Source: Arthrobacter stackebrandtii (GTDB taxonomy: Bacteria; Actinomycetota; Actinomycetes; Actinomycetales; Micrococcaceae). Taken from it: a DNA stretch of 64,000 nucleotides. Location: positions 3,224,001 through 3,288,000 of the forward strand of contig NZ_JAGIOI010000001.1 of NCBI RefSeq assembly GCF_017876675.1, in the 5' to 3' direction. Below, one piece after another: positions 52,763-62,180 of this stretch. Numbering within the stretch: the stretch's first letter is position 1; each line of letters begins with the position of its first letter. Made by a program: the position numbers and the translations under genes. Below the pieces are notes generated by a model that ran no database searches, had not been told where the DNA came from, and saw nothing but the letters and a program-made list of their open reading frames with translations.

Positions 52763-55555
52763 ATGAAAAGAGATTATATAAAGATGAAATCAAGTGAAAG
52801 TGCGATACAATTTAGTATTGTATTAGCGGTATATAATAATGAGACCTACGCGCAAGATCTTTATCGATCGTTGGATAGTCAGACCATTGCGCCAGAAAAG
52901 CTCGAAATTATCATTGTTGATGATGGATCAACAGATGAATCATTCAAAATAGCGCGTGAGTGGAAAGCGGATACTCGTTTCACTGTGAAACTTCTCTCTC
53001 AAGAGAATGCTGGTGTTTCTGCCGCCAGAAATACCGGGATATCCGCAGCTTCGGGCCGTTGGATCGCATTTGTAGATTCCGACGATGTGCTACATCCGGA
53101 CTATTTTAATGCGCTATCAGAATTTGACATCCGCGACTCGTATGGTAGCGCCTCCATGCTCTCCTCACGATCGGTTATATTTCTCGAAGACAAAGGACTG
53201 ACGATAGACAATCACCCTCTAGGGTGGAAATATAAGCGCGGTGACCGTCTAGTAAGTCTGATTGACGAACCCCACGTGGTCCATTTGGGTGGACACTCCA
53301 CCATAGTCCGCCGGGATATTGTCGATGACAATGGCTTGCGCTTCAACGGCGAGGTTAGGCCTGGGTTTGAAGATGCGGACTTTAATGGTCGTTACCTGTC
53401 ACATTTTAGTGAGCCAGTGCTTGGACTGGTCGCCAGCGCGAGGTACTACTATCGGAAACGAAGTGACGGCACCTCGTTGATCGACACGGCCTGGACAAAA
53501 ACAGAAAAGTTCACGCATGAACCAAAATATGGTCACTTGGGTATGTTGCGCTATGTAACTGATCAGCTTGGATACACGCCCGTTTGGGCCCAGAACATGG
53601 TTCTATATGGTCTCTACTGGTACTTCACTGCAGACCGAAGCTGGAAGAATCCCTTTGCGTCTCTGGACGAGAAAGTTCTGGATGATTTTTGGGAGACGCT
53701 TGATGAAATATTTAAACTAATAGAGGCCTCAACGTTACGAAATTTTCCGATTAGGAATTTTGGCTGGTATCTGTCCGAAGGTCTGCTTCGATACTTCAAA
53801 GACGAAGCGTGGGTTGAATCGAACAAGAGTGTCGTCTATCAGTGGGGCGGCGTTGAGAAGAAGCTTTCAGCCCAGAAGTATGTGTACTCCTACAAGGGAA
53901 AGATGCCCAGGGAGAAATTCTATTCAAATGGCAGGCGTGTAAAGGCAATCTATTCTAAGTCGATCCGACATGATTTATTCGGTCGGCACCTTATGAATGA
54001 ACGAATTCTGGCGCTGCCAGCCAATACTAATATCGAAATACGTCTTGGTGGTAAACGATCCATAATTACGAAAGTCCCCGCTTTCAATCGAATTCCGAGT
54101 TTCAAATCAAACGTTCCGAAGCGCCTCGTGCTGCTCCCTGGAACCGCAGTAGTATCGCCACACGAAGAGGTGGCTGAATTCCGTCAAAGTTTGAATCGCA
54201 TGTCAACCATATCGTTCAGCCCAAGGCTCGTCACGGGGAGAGTCCGAGCAGCAACCGCAATCTTGCAGACCAAAGCAGTCGAAGAAGCTTGGGTTAGTGG
54301 AACCACGGTTCGGGACGCAAAGATTCGGATCTTGAAACGGTCTGCTAAACGTGTTGGGGGATCACTGAGGAGCTCTTTCGATAGAAAAAGGAATCGTAGG
54401 TTCGTCAAGTCTACGCTGGCTGCGAAGGATAATCGGGCATATCAAGGTGCTTGGATATTTATGGATCGACCCGATAGGGCTGATGATAATGCGGAACATC
54501 TTTACCGCTACGCTAGGGTCAACCATCCTGAAATAAACTCATGGTTTATGCTCAGTCGAAGCTCCAAAGACTGGAAACGTCTCACGGATGAGGGATTTAG
54601 ACTGATCCCCTATGGTGAACCGACGGCTATCCCTGCTGTTCTCAAGGCGGCTTTTATATTGTCTTCCCATATGGACACTGATGTTTATGAGCCGATCGAT
54701 CGAAAGAAGTACGGTGGAATCGGTGCGCGGCGGATCTTCCTGCAGCACGGTATTACAATGAATGACATCTCGCGATGGATTAATACCAAGAATCTAGCGT
54801 TGGTCGCGGCTTGTAGCCCAGGAGAAGTTGAATCGATCGTCGCCGATGAAACTCACTATAGACTAATGAGACGCCAAATCAGCATGACCGGTTTCCCTCG
54901 ACACGATCGCCTTAGTATGCTTGCACAGGCTAGCCCGATGTCGGAGCGCGATCGACTGATGATCGTTCCGACATGGCGAAAGGACCTCGCGGATCAATTA
55001 CGTGATTCGGAGACCGAGACTGCCAGAATTGATATTCTTCACCGTAGTGAGTTTTATCGAGCATGGGCAGATCTGTTGACAAACAGCGATTTTATCATGT
55101 GGATCAATACTCAGGGGCTAAAGCCAATGTTTGCTCTTCATGATCATCTGAGTCCCTATGCTGAGGTGTTTAATTTCGGAAATACTGTTGAGGTTGTTCC
55201 CTTCTCGGAAATTTCGATACAGGAAACGCTTGCTGATTCAAAAATCGTTATCACTGACTATTCGTCACTTGGTATAGAAGCGGCGGTTGCTGGTGCCGCT
55301 GTAGTTTACTATCAGTTTGACGCTGGTTCCATTTATGAAGGTGGTCATACTTTCAAGAAGTCTTGGTTTAGCTATTCAGATCATGGAGCTGGGCCTGTGG
55401 CCGCTACTGTAGATGAAATCATGTCCGGCTTGAACGATCTAGCTGACTCTGGCTGGAAGATTCCACTTGTCTATCAAGATCGACTCAAGACACTGCTTCC
55501 GAATCTGGATGGGTCTGCATCGGCACGTGTCATTGAGGCTGTCAAGCAACTCTAA
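52763..55555 (+). CDS. GT2-CDP-glycerol glycerophosphotransferase fusion
   Basis: A 930-residue protein (ATG 52763; ATG 52784 is an alternative). The N-terminal GT2 domain shows FSIVLAVYNNETYAQDLYRS, IIIVDDGSTDESF and FVDSDDVLHPDY. The C-terminal third matches TagB/TagF-type transferases: RIFLQHGITMNDISRWIN, GFPRHDRLSML, VPTWRKDLAD and ITDYSSLGIEAAVAGAAVV. It would add sugar and glycerol-phosphate to a wall polymer. GC content and codon use are markedly lower than in all flanking genes, and an insertion sequence starts 5 bp after the stop, so acquisition by transfer is likely. Confidence 0.85.
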   Translation: MKRDYIKMKSSESAIQFSIVLAVYNNETYAQDLYRSLDSQTIAPEKLEIIIVDDGSTDESFKIAREWKADTRFTVKLLSQENAGVSAARNTGISAASGRWIAFVDSDDVLHPDYFNALSEFDIRDSYGSASMLSSRSVIFLEDKGLTIDNHPLGWKYKRGDRLVSLIDEPHVVHLGGHSTIVRRDIVDDNGLRFNGEVRPGFEDADFNGRYLSHFSEPVLGLVASARYYYRKRSDGTSLIDTAWTKTEKFTHEPKYGHLGMLRYVTDQLGYTPVWAQNMVLYGLYWYFTADRSWKNPFASLDEKVLDDFWETLDEIFKLIEASTLRNFPIRNFGWYLSEGLLRYFKDEAWVESNKSVVYQWGGVEKKLSAQKYVYSYKGKMPREKFYSNGRRVKAIYSKSIRHDLFGRHLMNERILALPANTNIEIRLGGKRSIITKVPAFNRIPSFKSNVPKRLVLLPGTAVVSPHEEVAEFRQSLNRMSTISFSPRLVTGRVRAATAILQTKAVEEAWVSGTTVRDAKIRILKRSAKRVGGSLRSSFDRKRNRRFVKSTLAAKDNRAYQGAWIFMDRPDRADDNAEHLYRYARVNHPEINSWFMLSRSSKDWKRLTDEGFRLIPYGEPTAIPAVLKAAFILSSHMDTDVYEPIDRKKYGGIGARRIFLQHGITMNDISRWINTKNLALVAACSPGEVESIVADETHYRLMRRQISMTGFPRHDRLSMLAQASPMSERDRLMIVPTWRKDLADQLRDSETETARIDILHRSEFYRAWADLLTNSDFIMWINTQGLKPMFALHDHLSPYAEVFNFGNTVEVVPFSEISIQETLADSKIVITDYSSLGIEAAVAGAAVVYYQFDAGSIYEGGHTFKKSWFSYSDHGAGPVAATVDEIMSGLNDLADSGWKIPLVYQDRLKTLLPNLDGSASARVIEAVKQL

Positions 55556-55560
55556 GATGG

Positions 55561-58001
55561 CCTGGACCCAGGGCTCCGGTCATGGTGAGGTAATTGCTGT
55601 GGGGTGCTAGGTGGTGTTCTTGATTTTGTAGCGCAGGATGAGCTCGGTGCTGGGGTAGCGAGTTTCGGCGCTGTTTAGGTGCTCGCATAGTTGGGCGGCG
55701 GCCGCGGTTTTGGCCTTGGTGGGTAGCGGGTCCAGGGTGATGGTGAGGAGGCCGGGCTTGGTGGTGTCGATGTCGCCGGGCTGGTTGAATATCTGACGCA
55801 TGAGGGCGTGGGCTTCCTGGCTGGCGCGCCGGTAGCCGGTGTTGGTGCGGATCTCGCGGGCGATGGTCATCGCGGTGTTGTAGGCGGCCATGCGGATGCC
55901 GGTATGGATGAGCTTGACCTCGGTATCCAGGACTTGCTGGCCCGGGTTCAGTTCCCCGAGACGGAGTTTTGCCGGAATGGCTTTGTGAGCCTTCTCGGCC
56001 GCGATCAATGCGTTTTCGGCGTCCCAGAGCGGTGCCATGGCCTGGTTGTGCATGGCGCTGGTGACCGTGACAGCCAGTTCCGTGGAGCCTTCTGCCGGGG
56101 TTTTCAGCGCCATCAGGTTCGTCTCGGCGATCGCAGCGGCCTCGGCATGAGCATTCCGGGCGGCAACGACTTTTTGGTACGCCTTGGCCTTGGCAGGGTT
56201 CGGCACCATCCGCTCCTCATCGTCACCGGTGCTGGTGTAGGAATCGTGGGAGTCAAGATCGAAGTGCATCCGGGCGTAGCGGAACTGATTTTCCTGCCTC
56301 CACCTATTGCCCATGCGATACACAACCTCCCCGGCACTCATGGTCCGGTCGGTGGTGAGGATATGGATTTGCCTGCTCCCGTCACCGGTGGTGCCCACGA
56401 CCCTGCTGATCTGCCGGATCGTGAAGACTTCACCGCTGGTCTTGGTCGTTGCCAGGGGCAGATCAACGAGCGTGTCCGCCACCGACCATTTGCGTCTCTG
56501 CCCGTGGTCGTCGGTGTGCGTGACCTCTGTGAAGAGATCTTCGCTGATGTCCTCCGTAACGCCTTTGCGCCAGGTCAACACATCAAAACCGGCTGAGTCC
56601 ATGTGCTTGAACAATGCCGGTGACCAGCCGCCGCGGTCGAAGCCGACCAACACGCGCCGGTCATCCCCAACGGCTGTGCGCAGCTCGGGCAGGAGGTCGC
56701 GCAGTTCGGCGGCCAGGGACGCGCCGGGTGCGGCCATGACAACGAAGACCGGTGAACCATGGGCGTCGGTGACCCAGGTTTCTTCGGTCGCCGGGACTGG
56801 GAACTTGAGCCTCGTGGAGTAGATCTTCCCAATCTTTTTCGTGCCTTGATAGGCGCGCACGTGCCCGTCAACATAAAGCACCGCAGCCAGGTCCTCCCCG
56901 CCAGGCCCGGTGCCTGTCAGATGGTGTTTGGCCAGGGCGGCAATCAGTTCCCCGGCCTTGCCGGTTTCGGCGAGTTGGCTGATCCGGCGGCGGATGGTTT
57001 TTACTTCCGGGGCCCGATCCAACCCCAACACCCGCCCGAGCTCACCCGGGTCAAAGCGCGTCGCGCCCTCAGCCCTAGATTCCCCGGCCAGTGCTCGCAG
57101 CACGCTATCAATCAGGACGGTCTCGAGGCCGTAGAAACCATTCGGCAACGCCCCGTACACCTCTTTCGCACAGCTGATCAGACCGGTGGATTCCAGTGCG
57201 GGGAAGGCCAGGAACAAGCCGGCGTGGCGAACGTTGGCGGCCGGGGCAAACAAAGGCGCTGCAGCCTCGAGCAGGCCGGCAGCGGCCCGCTCGGCATCGC
57301 GGGCCACCGGGGCTGGTAAGAGCGGCAGTGCACGCTGCCCCGCTGCTTCAAGGGGTACCAGAGAATCGTGGGCAGCATCAGTGGTCGGTGTTTCTGCCGT
57401 GGTGGTCATGGCCATGGCGCGCCGGACCGTGTCGGTGGAAACCCCCGTCGCTTCAGCGGTGGCCCGCAGGCTCAAACCGCCGGCACGAATAGCACGAATT
57501 TCTGCTGCTTTGGCTTCCGTGAGCAGGGAAGGGCGTTTGGGTCCCTTCTTTACCGGTGCCAGGCCCATCAGGCCAGTGCCTTCAAGGGACTTGCGCCAGC
57601 GCCGCAACGACTCCGTGTTGACGCCGAAAGCTGCGGCGACCTCGTTGACCTGGGCGGCACCGGTATCGACCAGTTGAGAGGCCGCCAACCGGCGCAGACC
57701 GTCCTGGCCCGCACCCCACACATAGGCCAGCTGCCCGTTAATGAAGACCTTGCCACCAGAGGCGTTTTCCAGCAGGGCCGCACGCTCGCCCATGAGCACA
57801 GCGCCAAGGTCCGGAAGTACGGGAAGGGCGGTTTGGGTAGTCATTGAAACCATTGTTTCACCCACCCACACAAGAAATCATCACGCCTTTATTATCTCAC
57901 AACAGGCGTGAAATTAACAGCCTCAGCCGCAGTAAGAACCGCGGCAATTCAACAAACTACAAAAACCGCGCACTGACCATGTCCGGAGGCCTGGTGCCAT
58001 G
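55561..58001 (-). mobile_element. Insertion sequence with imperfect terminal repeats
   Basis: The ends 55561-55589 and 57973-58001 are inverted repeats (23 of 29 positions match; shared core CTCCGG.CATGGT.AG). They enclose one transposase gene and about 120 bp of leader, total about 2.44 kb. No convincing target duplication is seen: left flank AAGATGG, right flank GTGCCCA. The left end is 5 bp from the stop of the GT2-CDP-glycerol gene. Base composition is host-like. Confidence 0.75.
55607..57853 (-). CDS. Transposase, large DDE type
   Basis: About 748 residues from ATG 57853 (GGTGGGTG upstream; ATG 57844 and TTG 57871 are alternatives). The N-terminus has two helix-turn-helix motifs (VNEVAAAFGVNTESLRRWRK; LRATAEATGVSTDTVRRAM). 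The catalytic core has VLYVDGHVRAYQG and RRVLVGFDRGGWSPALF as probable first and second acidic sites, with a third later in WRQENQFRYARMHFDLDSHD. I do not assign an IS family. Reading frame is intact, so it may be active. Confidence 0.8.
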   Translation of the reverse strand: MVSMTTQTALPVLPDLGAVLMGERAALLENASGGKVFINGQLAYVWGAGQDGLRRLAASQLVDTGAAQVNEVAAAFGVNTESLRRWRKSLEGTGLMGLAPVKKGPKRPSLLTEAKAAEIRAIRAGGLSLRATAEATGVSTDTVRRAMAMTTTAETPTTDAAHDSLVPLEAAGQRALPLLPAPVARDAERAAAGLLEAAAPLFAPAANVRHAGLFLAFPALESTGLISCAKEVYGALPNGFYGLETVLIDSVLRALAGESRAEGATRFDPGELGRVLGLDRAPEVKTIRRRISQLAETGKAGELIAALAKHHLTGTGPGGEDLAAVLYVDGHVRAYQGTKKIGKIYSTRLKFPVPATEETWVTDAHGSPVFVVMAAPGASLAAELRDLLPELRTAVGDDRRVLVGFDRGGWSPALFKHMDSAGFDVLTWRKGVTEDISEDLFTEVTHTDDHGQRRKWSVADTLVDLPLATTKTSGEVFTIRQISRVVGTTGDGSRQIHILTTDRTMSAGEVVYRMGNRWRQENQFRYARMHFDLDSHDSYTSTGDDEERMVPNPAKAKAYQKVVAARNAHAEAAAIAETNLMALKTPAEGSTELAVTVTSAMHNQAMAPLWDAENALIAAEKAHKAIPAKLRLGELNPGQQVLDTEVKLIHTGIRMAAYNTAMTIAREIRTNTGYRRASQEAHALMRQIFNQPGDIDTTKPGLLTITLDPLPTKAKTAAAAQLCEHLNSAETRYPSTELILRYKIKNTT

Positions 58002-58090
58002 GTGCCCATCCTTTCAAGGAATCAACACCCTCCATTAAACCCGGGGCGGTTCAATCCATCGACCATGACAGAGCCACCTGCCAGCAAACT

Positions 58091-58230
58091 GTCCACGAAG
58101 TCATGAGACATCACGTCCACGATGTCATGAGATCGTGTGTCCACGAAGTGCTGAGACAGGACATGCAAACTCATGACCCCCGGTGTCACCGAAGATATGA
58201 GATCCGGTGTCTACGAAGTGCCGAGGTTAC
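58091..58230. repeat. 24-bp tandem repeats downstream of the IS
   Basis: Units GTCCACGAAGTCATGAGACA-like begin at 58091, 58115, 58139, 58185 and 58209, with a degenerate copy around 58163. Period is 24 bp (22 once). The core is GTC.ACGAAGT.ATGAGA. The rest of the 409-bp gap 58002-58410 shows no gene. It may be the end of an older insertion element or an intergenic repeat of its own. Confidence 0.7.
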
Positions 58231-58410
58231 ACACCGAATGCCTCGGCTAAACACATGGCAAAATTCAATACCCAAAGCCTGCCGCAAATCGCAACTGCCT
58301 AGCCCAAAAGTAGCTAACCAATTGTTTCAAATCCTTGTAACACCTCACGTCACGGGACGCGCACGATGCTGCTTCCAAGCTGGTCACGTATCGCTTAGGG
58401 GCTTAATCGG

Positions 58411-59187
58411 CTAATTGTTGAATAATCGCTGCCTCACGTGCCATGCCCGGCGCCGAAGGTTGAGTGCGAATCTGTCAGTAGGACTCAGGCTACGGGCCGG
58501 TTCCTGTGTAGGATTCCAGTATTCTTCGCTCTTCTCAACGGTGCTGGCATCAGGCTTGTAGGGTGGAGCGACATACGACAGGTGGGGCCGTTCCCATGCA
58601 ATATTCTTTCGCACGACCTTTGCCGGGGACCCAACCGCGACGCAATTGTTTGGGATTGTATTGGTGACGATGCTGCGGAAACCAATGACAGATCCATCAC
58701 CTACTACGGCGCCGGCAAGGGCAACAGCCTGGTCGCCGAACCACACGTGGCTGCCGATGGTTATGTCCTTGACAGGGTTGACCCGTTTCTGAGAATAGAT
58801 GTCGAATATTGGATGGCTGTCGTCCGCTCGAAAGTGGTTTCCGCTTGCGATCATGACGTCATTGCCGAAGGTGACGTTCGCCCCCTCAACGGCGCTGACG
58901 ATGGAGCGCTCAGTTGTAGTTACGTCCGCACCCAACTTAACCGTCGCATCTTGTCCGATGCGAATGAACATGTTGAATCCATGCTTACTGCTTGGCCCCA
59001 CAATCAAGGTGCCGTTGTCGCAGTCGAATTGGAGCCTTAGCCCCGTAATCTTTGCCTCACGATCAATCAGGACACGATTGTTCTTTCCGCGAATAGTGAT
59101 TGATATGTTGCGATCGAACACAGTCGGAGAGTCAATGACGTTGCCGTAGTCATCTTGGAAGTTCGAAAGTACAGTTAAGGTCTTCAC
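58411..59187 (-). CDS. Left-handed beta-helix acyltransferase
   Basis: A 258-residue hexapeptide-repeat protein (GTG 59187). A beta-strand N-terminus (ISITIRGKNNRVLIDREAKI) leads to the repeat coil (IRIGQDATVKLGADV, ITIGSHVWFGDQAVALAGAV, VIGFRSIVTNTIPNNCVAVG) and the closing motif SPAKVVRKNIAWERPHLSY. This is the xenobiotic/serine/galactoside O-acetyltransferase class using acyl-CoA. The protein at 60678-61490 is a clear paralogue. Located after wecB on the same strand, it probably acetylates a sugar of the surface polymer. Confidence 0.8.
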   Translation of the reverse strand: MKTLTVLSNFQDDYGNVIDSPTVFDRNISITIRGKNNRVLIDREAKITGLRLQFDCDNGTLIVGPSSKHGFNMFIRIGQDATVKLGADVTTTERSIVSAVEGANVTFGNDVMIASGNHFRADDSHPIFDIYSQKRVNPVKDITIGSHVWFGDQAVALAGAVVGDGSVIGFRSIVTNTIPNNCVAVGSPAKVVRKNIAWERPHLSYVAPPYKPDASTVEKSEEYWNPTQEPARSLSPTDRFALNLRRRAWHVRQRLFNN

Positions 59188-59436
59188 CCCATGAGTCTAC
59201 TAGTGACGCAGTCGCTAGGATGACCTGGCATTTGCACATTCCCGTACTGAAGCAAACCTAGATTGACTCAGCAGATGTCATGTTGATTAGGGTTGTCATC
59301 GGCCGTGAAATAATGCCCGTTGAGGGCAGAATGCGGACAGGTATTCGGTGGCAGTCGCTGGGTCTGCGACAGGGTTGATGCAAAGTCGTTTGTGGAGTGG
59401 TTGCGACTTGAAATGTGAGAGGTGGGCAATTGCGTG

Positions 59437-60603
59437 CTAGGAAGCGAAATCCGCCATTCGCCTTCCCGTGCCCAGCAGTTGTGCAATTGCGGCTACCGTG
59501 CGGGCTGCGGCCTTGCCGTCACCGTAGGGGTTGACTGCAGTGGCCATGGCGTCAAAGTGTGCGGGGTCATGAAGCAGCTGGTTGACTTCGGAAACGATTC
59601 GTTCTTCGTCGGTACCGATGAGTTTCACTGTGCCGGCCACTAGGGCCTCAGGGCGCTCGGTGTTCTCTCGCATGACCAGGACAGGCTTGCCCAGGCTGGG
59701 AGCCTCTTCCTGTACTCCGCCGGAATCTGTCAAGACCACATGGGCGAGCGAGAGCATACGTGTAAATTCACCGTATGCGAGCGGCTCTGTGACCATGACG
59801 TTGGGCGGACCCTCGATCGCCGGCAGGACTGCATCCCGGACGACGGGATTCTTGTGGATGGGCAGCACAATCATGAGATCTGGTTCGGCTTTTGCGATTC
59901 GGGCCAACGCGCGGCCAACACCGCGCATGGCATCGCCCTGGTTCTCGCGGCGGTGGGTGGTGACCAACAGAATTTTCTGTCCACTGGCTGCAAGTTCCTC
60001 AAGAGCCGGGTCGGTGAAGGGGATTTTCTTGTCCACCGTTGTCAGCAGCGCGTCGATGACGGTGTTTCCCGTGACGACGATGTCGGCGGCATTGACGGAC
60101 TCGGCCAGGAGGTTGGCCTTGCTGGTGCTGGTGGGCGCCAGGTGGAGACTTGCGATTTGGGTGGTGATCTTGCGGTTCGCTTCTTCAGGGAAAGGCGAGA
60201 AGAGGTTGTGGCTGCGCAGGCCGGCTTCTGCATGCACAACGGGGATTCCACGGTAGAAAGCCGCGATGGCGCCGGCCGTTGACGTGGTGGTGTCGCCTTG
60301 GACAACGACGGCATCCGGTTTGGACTCGGCAAAGAGCTTGTCCAGGCCATTAATGGTTCTGGTGAGAATGTCCGAAAGAGACTGCCCGTGCTGGAGGATG
60401 TCCAGGTCGTGGTCCGGGGTGATGCCGAACAGATCGTTGACCTGGTCGAGCATTTCGCGATGCTGACCCGTTACCGTTACGACGCAGTCGAAATCCTCTG
60501 ATGCATTCAATGCTGCAACAATCGGAGCCATCTTGATGGCTTCTGGACGCGTGCCGTAGATCGGCATGATGACGGGCATTATTCCCCCAGTGAAAGTGGA
60601 CAT
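59437..60603 (-). CDS. wecB: UDP-GlcNAc 2-epimerase (non-hydrolysing)
   Basis: A 388-residue enzyme converting UDP-GlcNAc to UDP-ManNAc, the substrate of WecC. Motifs are IYGTRPEAIKMAPIV, VTGQHREMLDQV, VVQGDTTTSTAGAIAAFY, VHAEAGLRSHNLFSPFPEE and LTDSGGVQEEAPSLGKPVLV. ATG 60603 is used; ATG 60579 just after GGGGGA is an alternative. It lies on the strand opposite to wecC, between two paralogous acyltransferase genes. Confidence 0.95.
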   Translation of the reverse strand: MSTFTGGIMPVIMPIYGTRPEAIKMAPIVAALNASEDFDCVVTVTGQHREMLDQVNDLFGITPDHDLDILQHGQSLSDILTRTINGLDKLFAESKPDAVVVQGDTTTSTAGAIAAFYRGIPVVHAEAGLRSHNLFSPFPEEANRKITTQIASLHLAPTSTSKANLLAESVNAADIVVTGNTVIDALLTTVDKKIPFTDPALEELAASGQKILLVTTHRRENQGDAMRGVGRALARIAKAEPDLMIVLPIHKNPVVRDAVLPAIEGPPNVMVTEPLAYGEFTRMLSLAHVVLTDSGGVQEEAPSLGKPVLVMRENTERPEALVAGTVKLIGTDEERIVSEVNQLLHDPAHFDAMATAVNPYGDGKAAARTVAAIAQLLGTGRRMADFAS

Positions 60604-60677
60604 GGACTGCGACCAGTCTAATCCAAACTGCACTCGGGAAAGGCCGGAGTGCCACTGGATGAGGGCCGTCTCACTGT

Positions 60678-61490
60678 TCAGCGTGCCAGGAGCCGCCGTC
60701 GGAGCCTCCAAGCCTTGGCCCGAAGTGATCGGATCCTGATTCCGAACCATCTCGTCTCCTTGCCTTTGGCCTTAATGGGGAGCTGAGGATCCAGAAGCTC
60801 GGCCTCATCGGTGAGATCCCAGTAACCGGACTTCTCGATGCTGCTGGAGTCGGGCTTGTAGAACGGTTCACGCAGAGACAGATGCGGGCGCTCCCACACG
60901 ACGTCACGGCGGACGACCTTTGCCGGTGTGCCGACGGCAATGGAGTTGTTTGGGATCTTTCCTGTCAAGATGCTGCCGAACCCCAGGACGGAACCGTCGG
61001 CGATGGATGCGCCCCCGAGCACTGCCGAACGCTTGGCAAGCCAGACGTGGTTGCCAATGCGAATCGAGCGTGAAGGGTTGCTGCGCTTGCCCGTGCGAAC
61101 GTCAAAGATTGGGTGGGCATCGTCCGTGCGAATCTCGACCTGGGACGACAGCATGCAGTCGTTGCCAATCGTGATGTGGGTTCCTTCGACTGCGGAAATG
61201 GTGACGGTTGTGCTGTTGGACACGTTGTCGCCGATGGTGACGGTGGAGTCTTGTCCCACCCGGATGTAGGCCTTGAGGGGTGTGACTCCACGCGTGCTGC
61301 CAATGCTTACTTGGCCGTTGTCGCAATCAAAATGAGCGGTTAGGGCATGGAGTGAGGATTGCGGGTGCAGCGTCAGTGTGTTGTTGGATCCCGAAAATCG
61401 AACCTGGATTTGCTGGTCCATGATTCCGTCGTAGACGATCTTGTTGCCGCGCTCATCTTCGTACGCCTCGAGCCTGGTCAAGGTGGTCAT
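60678..61490 (-). CDS. Left-handed beta-helix acyltransferase (paralogue)
   Basis: A 270-residue protein (ATG 61490) with the same plan as the gene at 58411-59187: YIRVGQDSTVTIGDNV, IRIGNHVWLAKRSAVLGGAS, VLGFGSILTGKIPNNSIAVG and TPAKVVRRDVVWERPHLSL. Both end with a basic, Arg-rich tail (RAKAWRLRRRLLAR here). Probable acetyl-CoA-dependent sugar O- or N-acetyltransferase. 74 bp upstream of wecB and 22 bp after the YdcF gene, so one leftward operon is likely. Confidence 0.8.
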   Translation of the reverse strand: MTTLTRLEAYEDERGNKIVYDGIMDQQIQVRFSGSNNTLTLHPQSSLHALTAHFDCDNGQVSIGSTRGVTPLKAYIRVGQDSTVTIGDNVSNSTTVTISAVEGTHITIGNDCMLSSQVEIRTDDAHPIFDVRTGKRSNPSRSIRIGNHVWLAKRSAVLGGASIADGSVLGFGSILTGKIPNNSIAVGTPAKVVRRDVVWERPHLSLREPFYKPDSSSIEKSGYWDLTDEAELLDPQLPIKAKGKETRWFGIRIRSLRAKAWRLRRRLLAR

Positions 61491-61512
61491 TGTAGTTCTT
61501 GAAGCTCCGCTG

Positions 61513-62100
61513 CTAGTTGGATTTGGTGTCGCACTGGGGGTTGAGGTTGACGTCGATGAGTCCACCGGTCTCGATGATGAACCGGCGGAACCACTGCCAG
61601 GGTGTGAACTGCGGGGTTGTCGACACCATGGTGGTGTTGGCGTCGACGCATTGTTGCATGAGCAGCCCTGCACGTTCGATGTGGTAGCTGGACGTGACTA
61701 CGACAATGTTCTCCCATTGGTAGTCCTTCGCCAGCTGGGCGATAGCTGTGGCTTCTCCTCGGGTGTCCATTGGCACCGGGGTGAAGCAGATGACGTCGGG
61801 GTAGATTTCCTTGTTGCTGTGGGTGTCACAGTACTCGTCGGCACTCGCATTTCCACGTGTATCCGTGTTGGAGAGGACCAGGTACGGGGCCTTCAAGTCA
61901 AACCTGACCATCATGGCATCCAACATGCGTTCATTGCTGGCGCCGCCCAACATGACGACAGCGTCAGCCTGCTTTGGTGGTGCTGTGTGGACGTTGTAGA
62001 ACAGCTGGAAAGCGGCGAAGAGCCAGCCGAGGAAGAGGACGAGGAGAACAGCCCCTGTAATGAAGACGGTCTTCTTGCGGGGCTTTCTGATGGCAGGCAC
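61513..62100 (-). CDS. YdcF/DUF218 membrane protein
   Basis: A 195-residue protein (GTG 62100) with one N-terminal membrane helix (VFITGAVLLVLFLGWLFAAF) and a DUF218 domain outside. Motifs are ADAVVMLGGASNERMLDAM, TRGEATAIAQLAKDYQWENI and VVTSSYHIERAGLLMQQ. YdcF-like proteins (SanA, ElyC family) are linked to envelope polymer metabolism, with unknown chemistry. First gene of the leftward wecB operon. Confidence 0.8.
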   Translation of the reverse strand: MPAIRKPRKKTVFITGAVLLVLFLGWLFAAFQLFYNVHTAPPKQADAVVMLGGASNERMLDAMMVRFDLKAPYLVLSNTDTRGNASADEYCDTHSNKEIYPDVICFTPVPMDTRGEATAIAQLAKDYQWENIVVVTSSYHIERAGLLMQQCVDANTTMVSTTPQFTPWQWFRRFIIETGGLIDVNLNPQCDTKSN

Positions 62101-62180
62101 GGCCCTAGTCTAGCGGGCAATTCTAGGCGTCCCGGGTCCTCCCGGGCCCCTTGTCAAGCACCTCTCACAGTCCGCGCACA

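Noticed and set aside
55556-58007. Target-site duplication of the IS
   Set aside because: Flanks AAGATGG and GTGCCCA do not match in direct orientation over any useful length.
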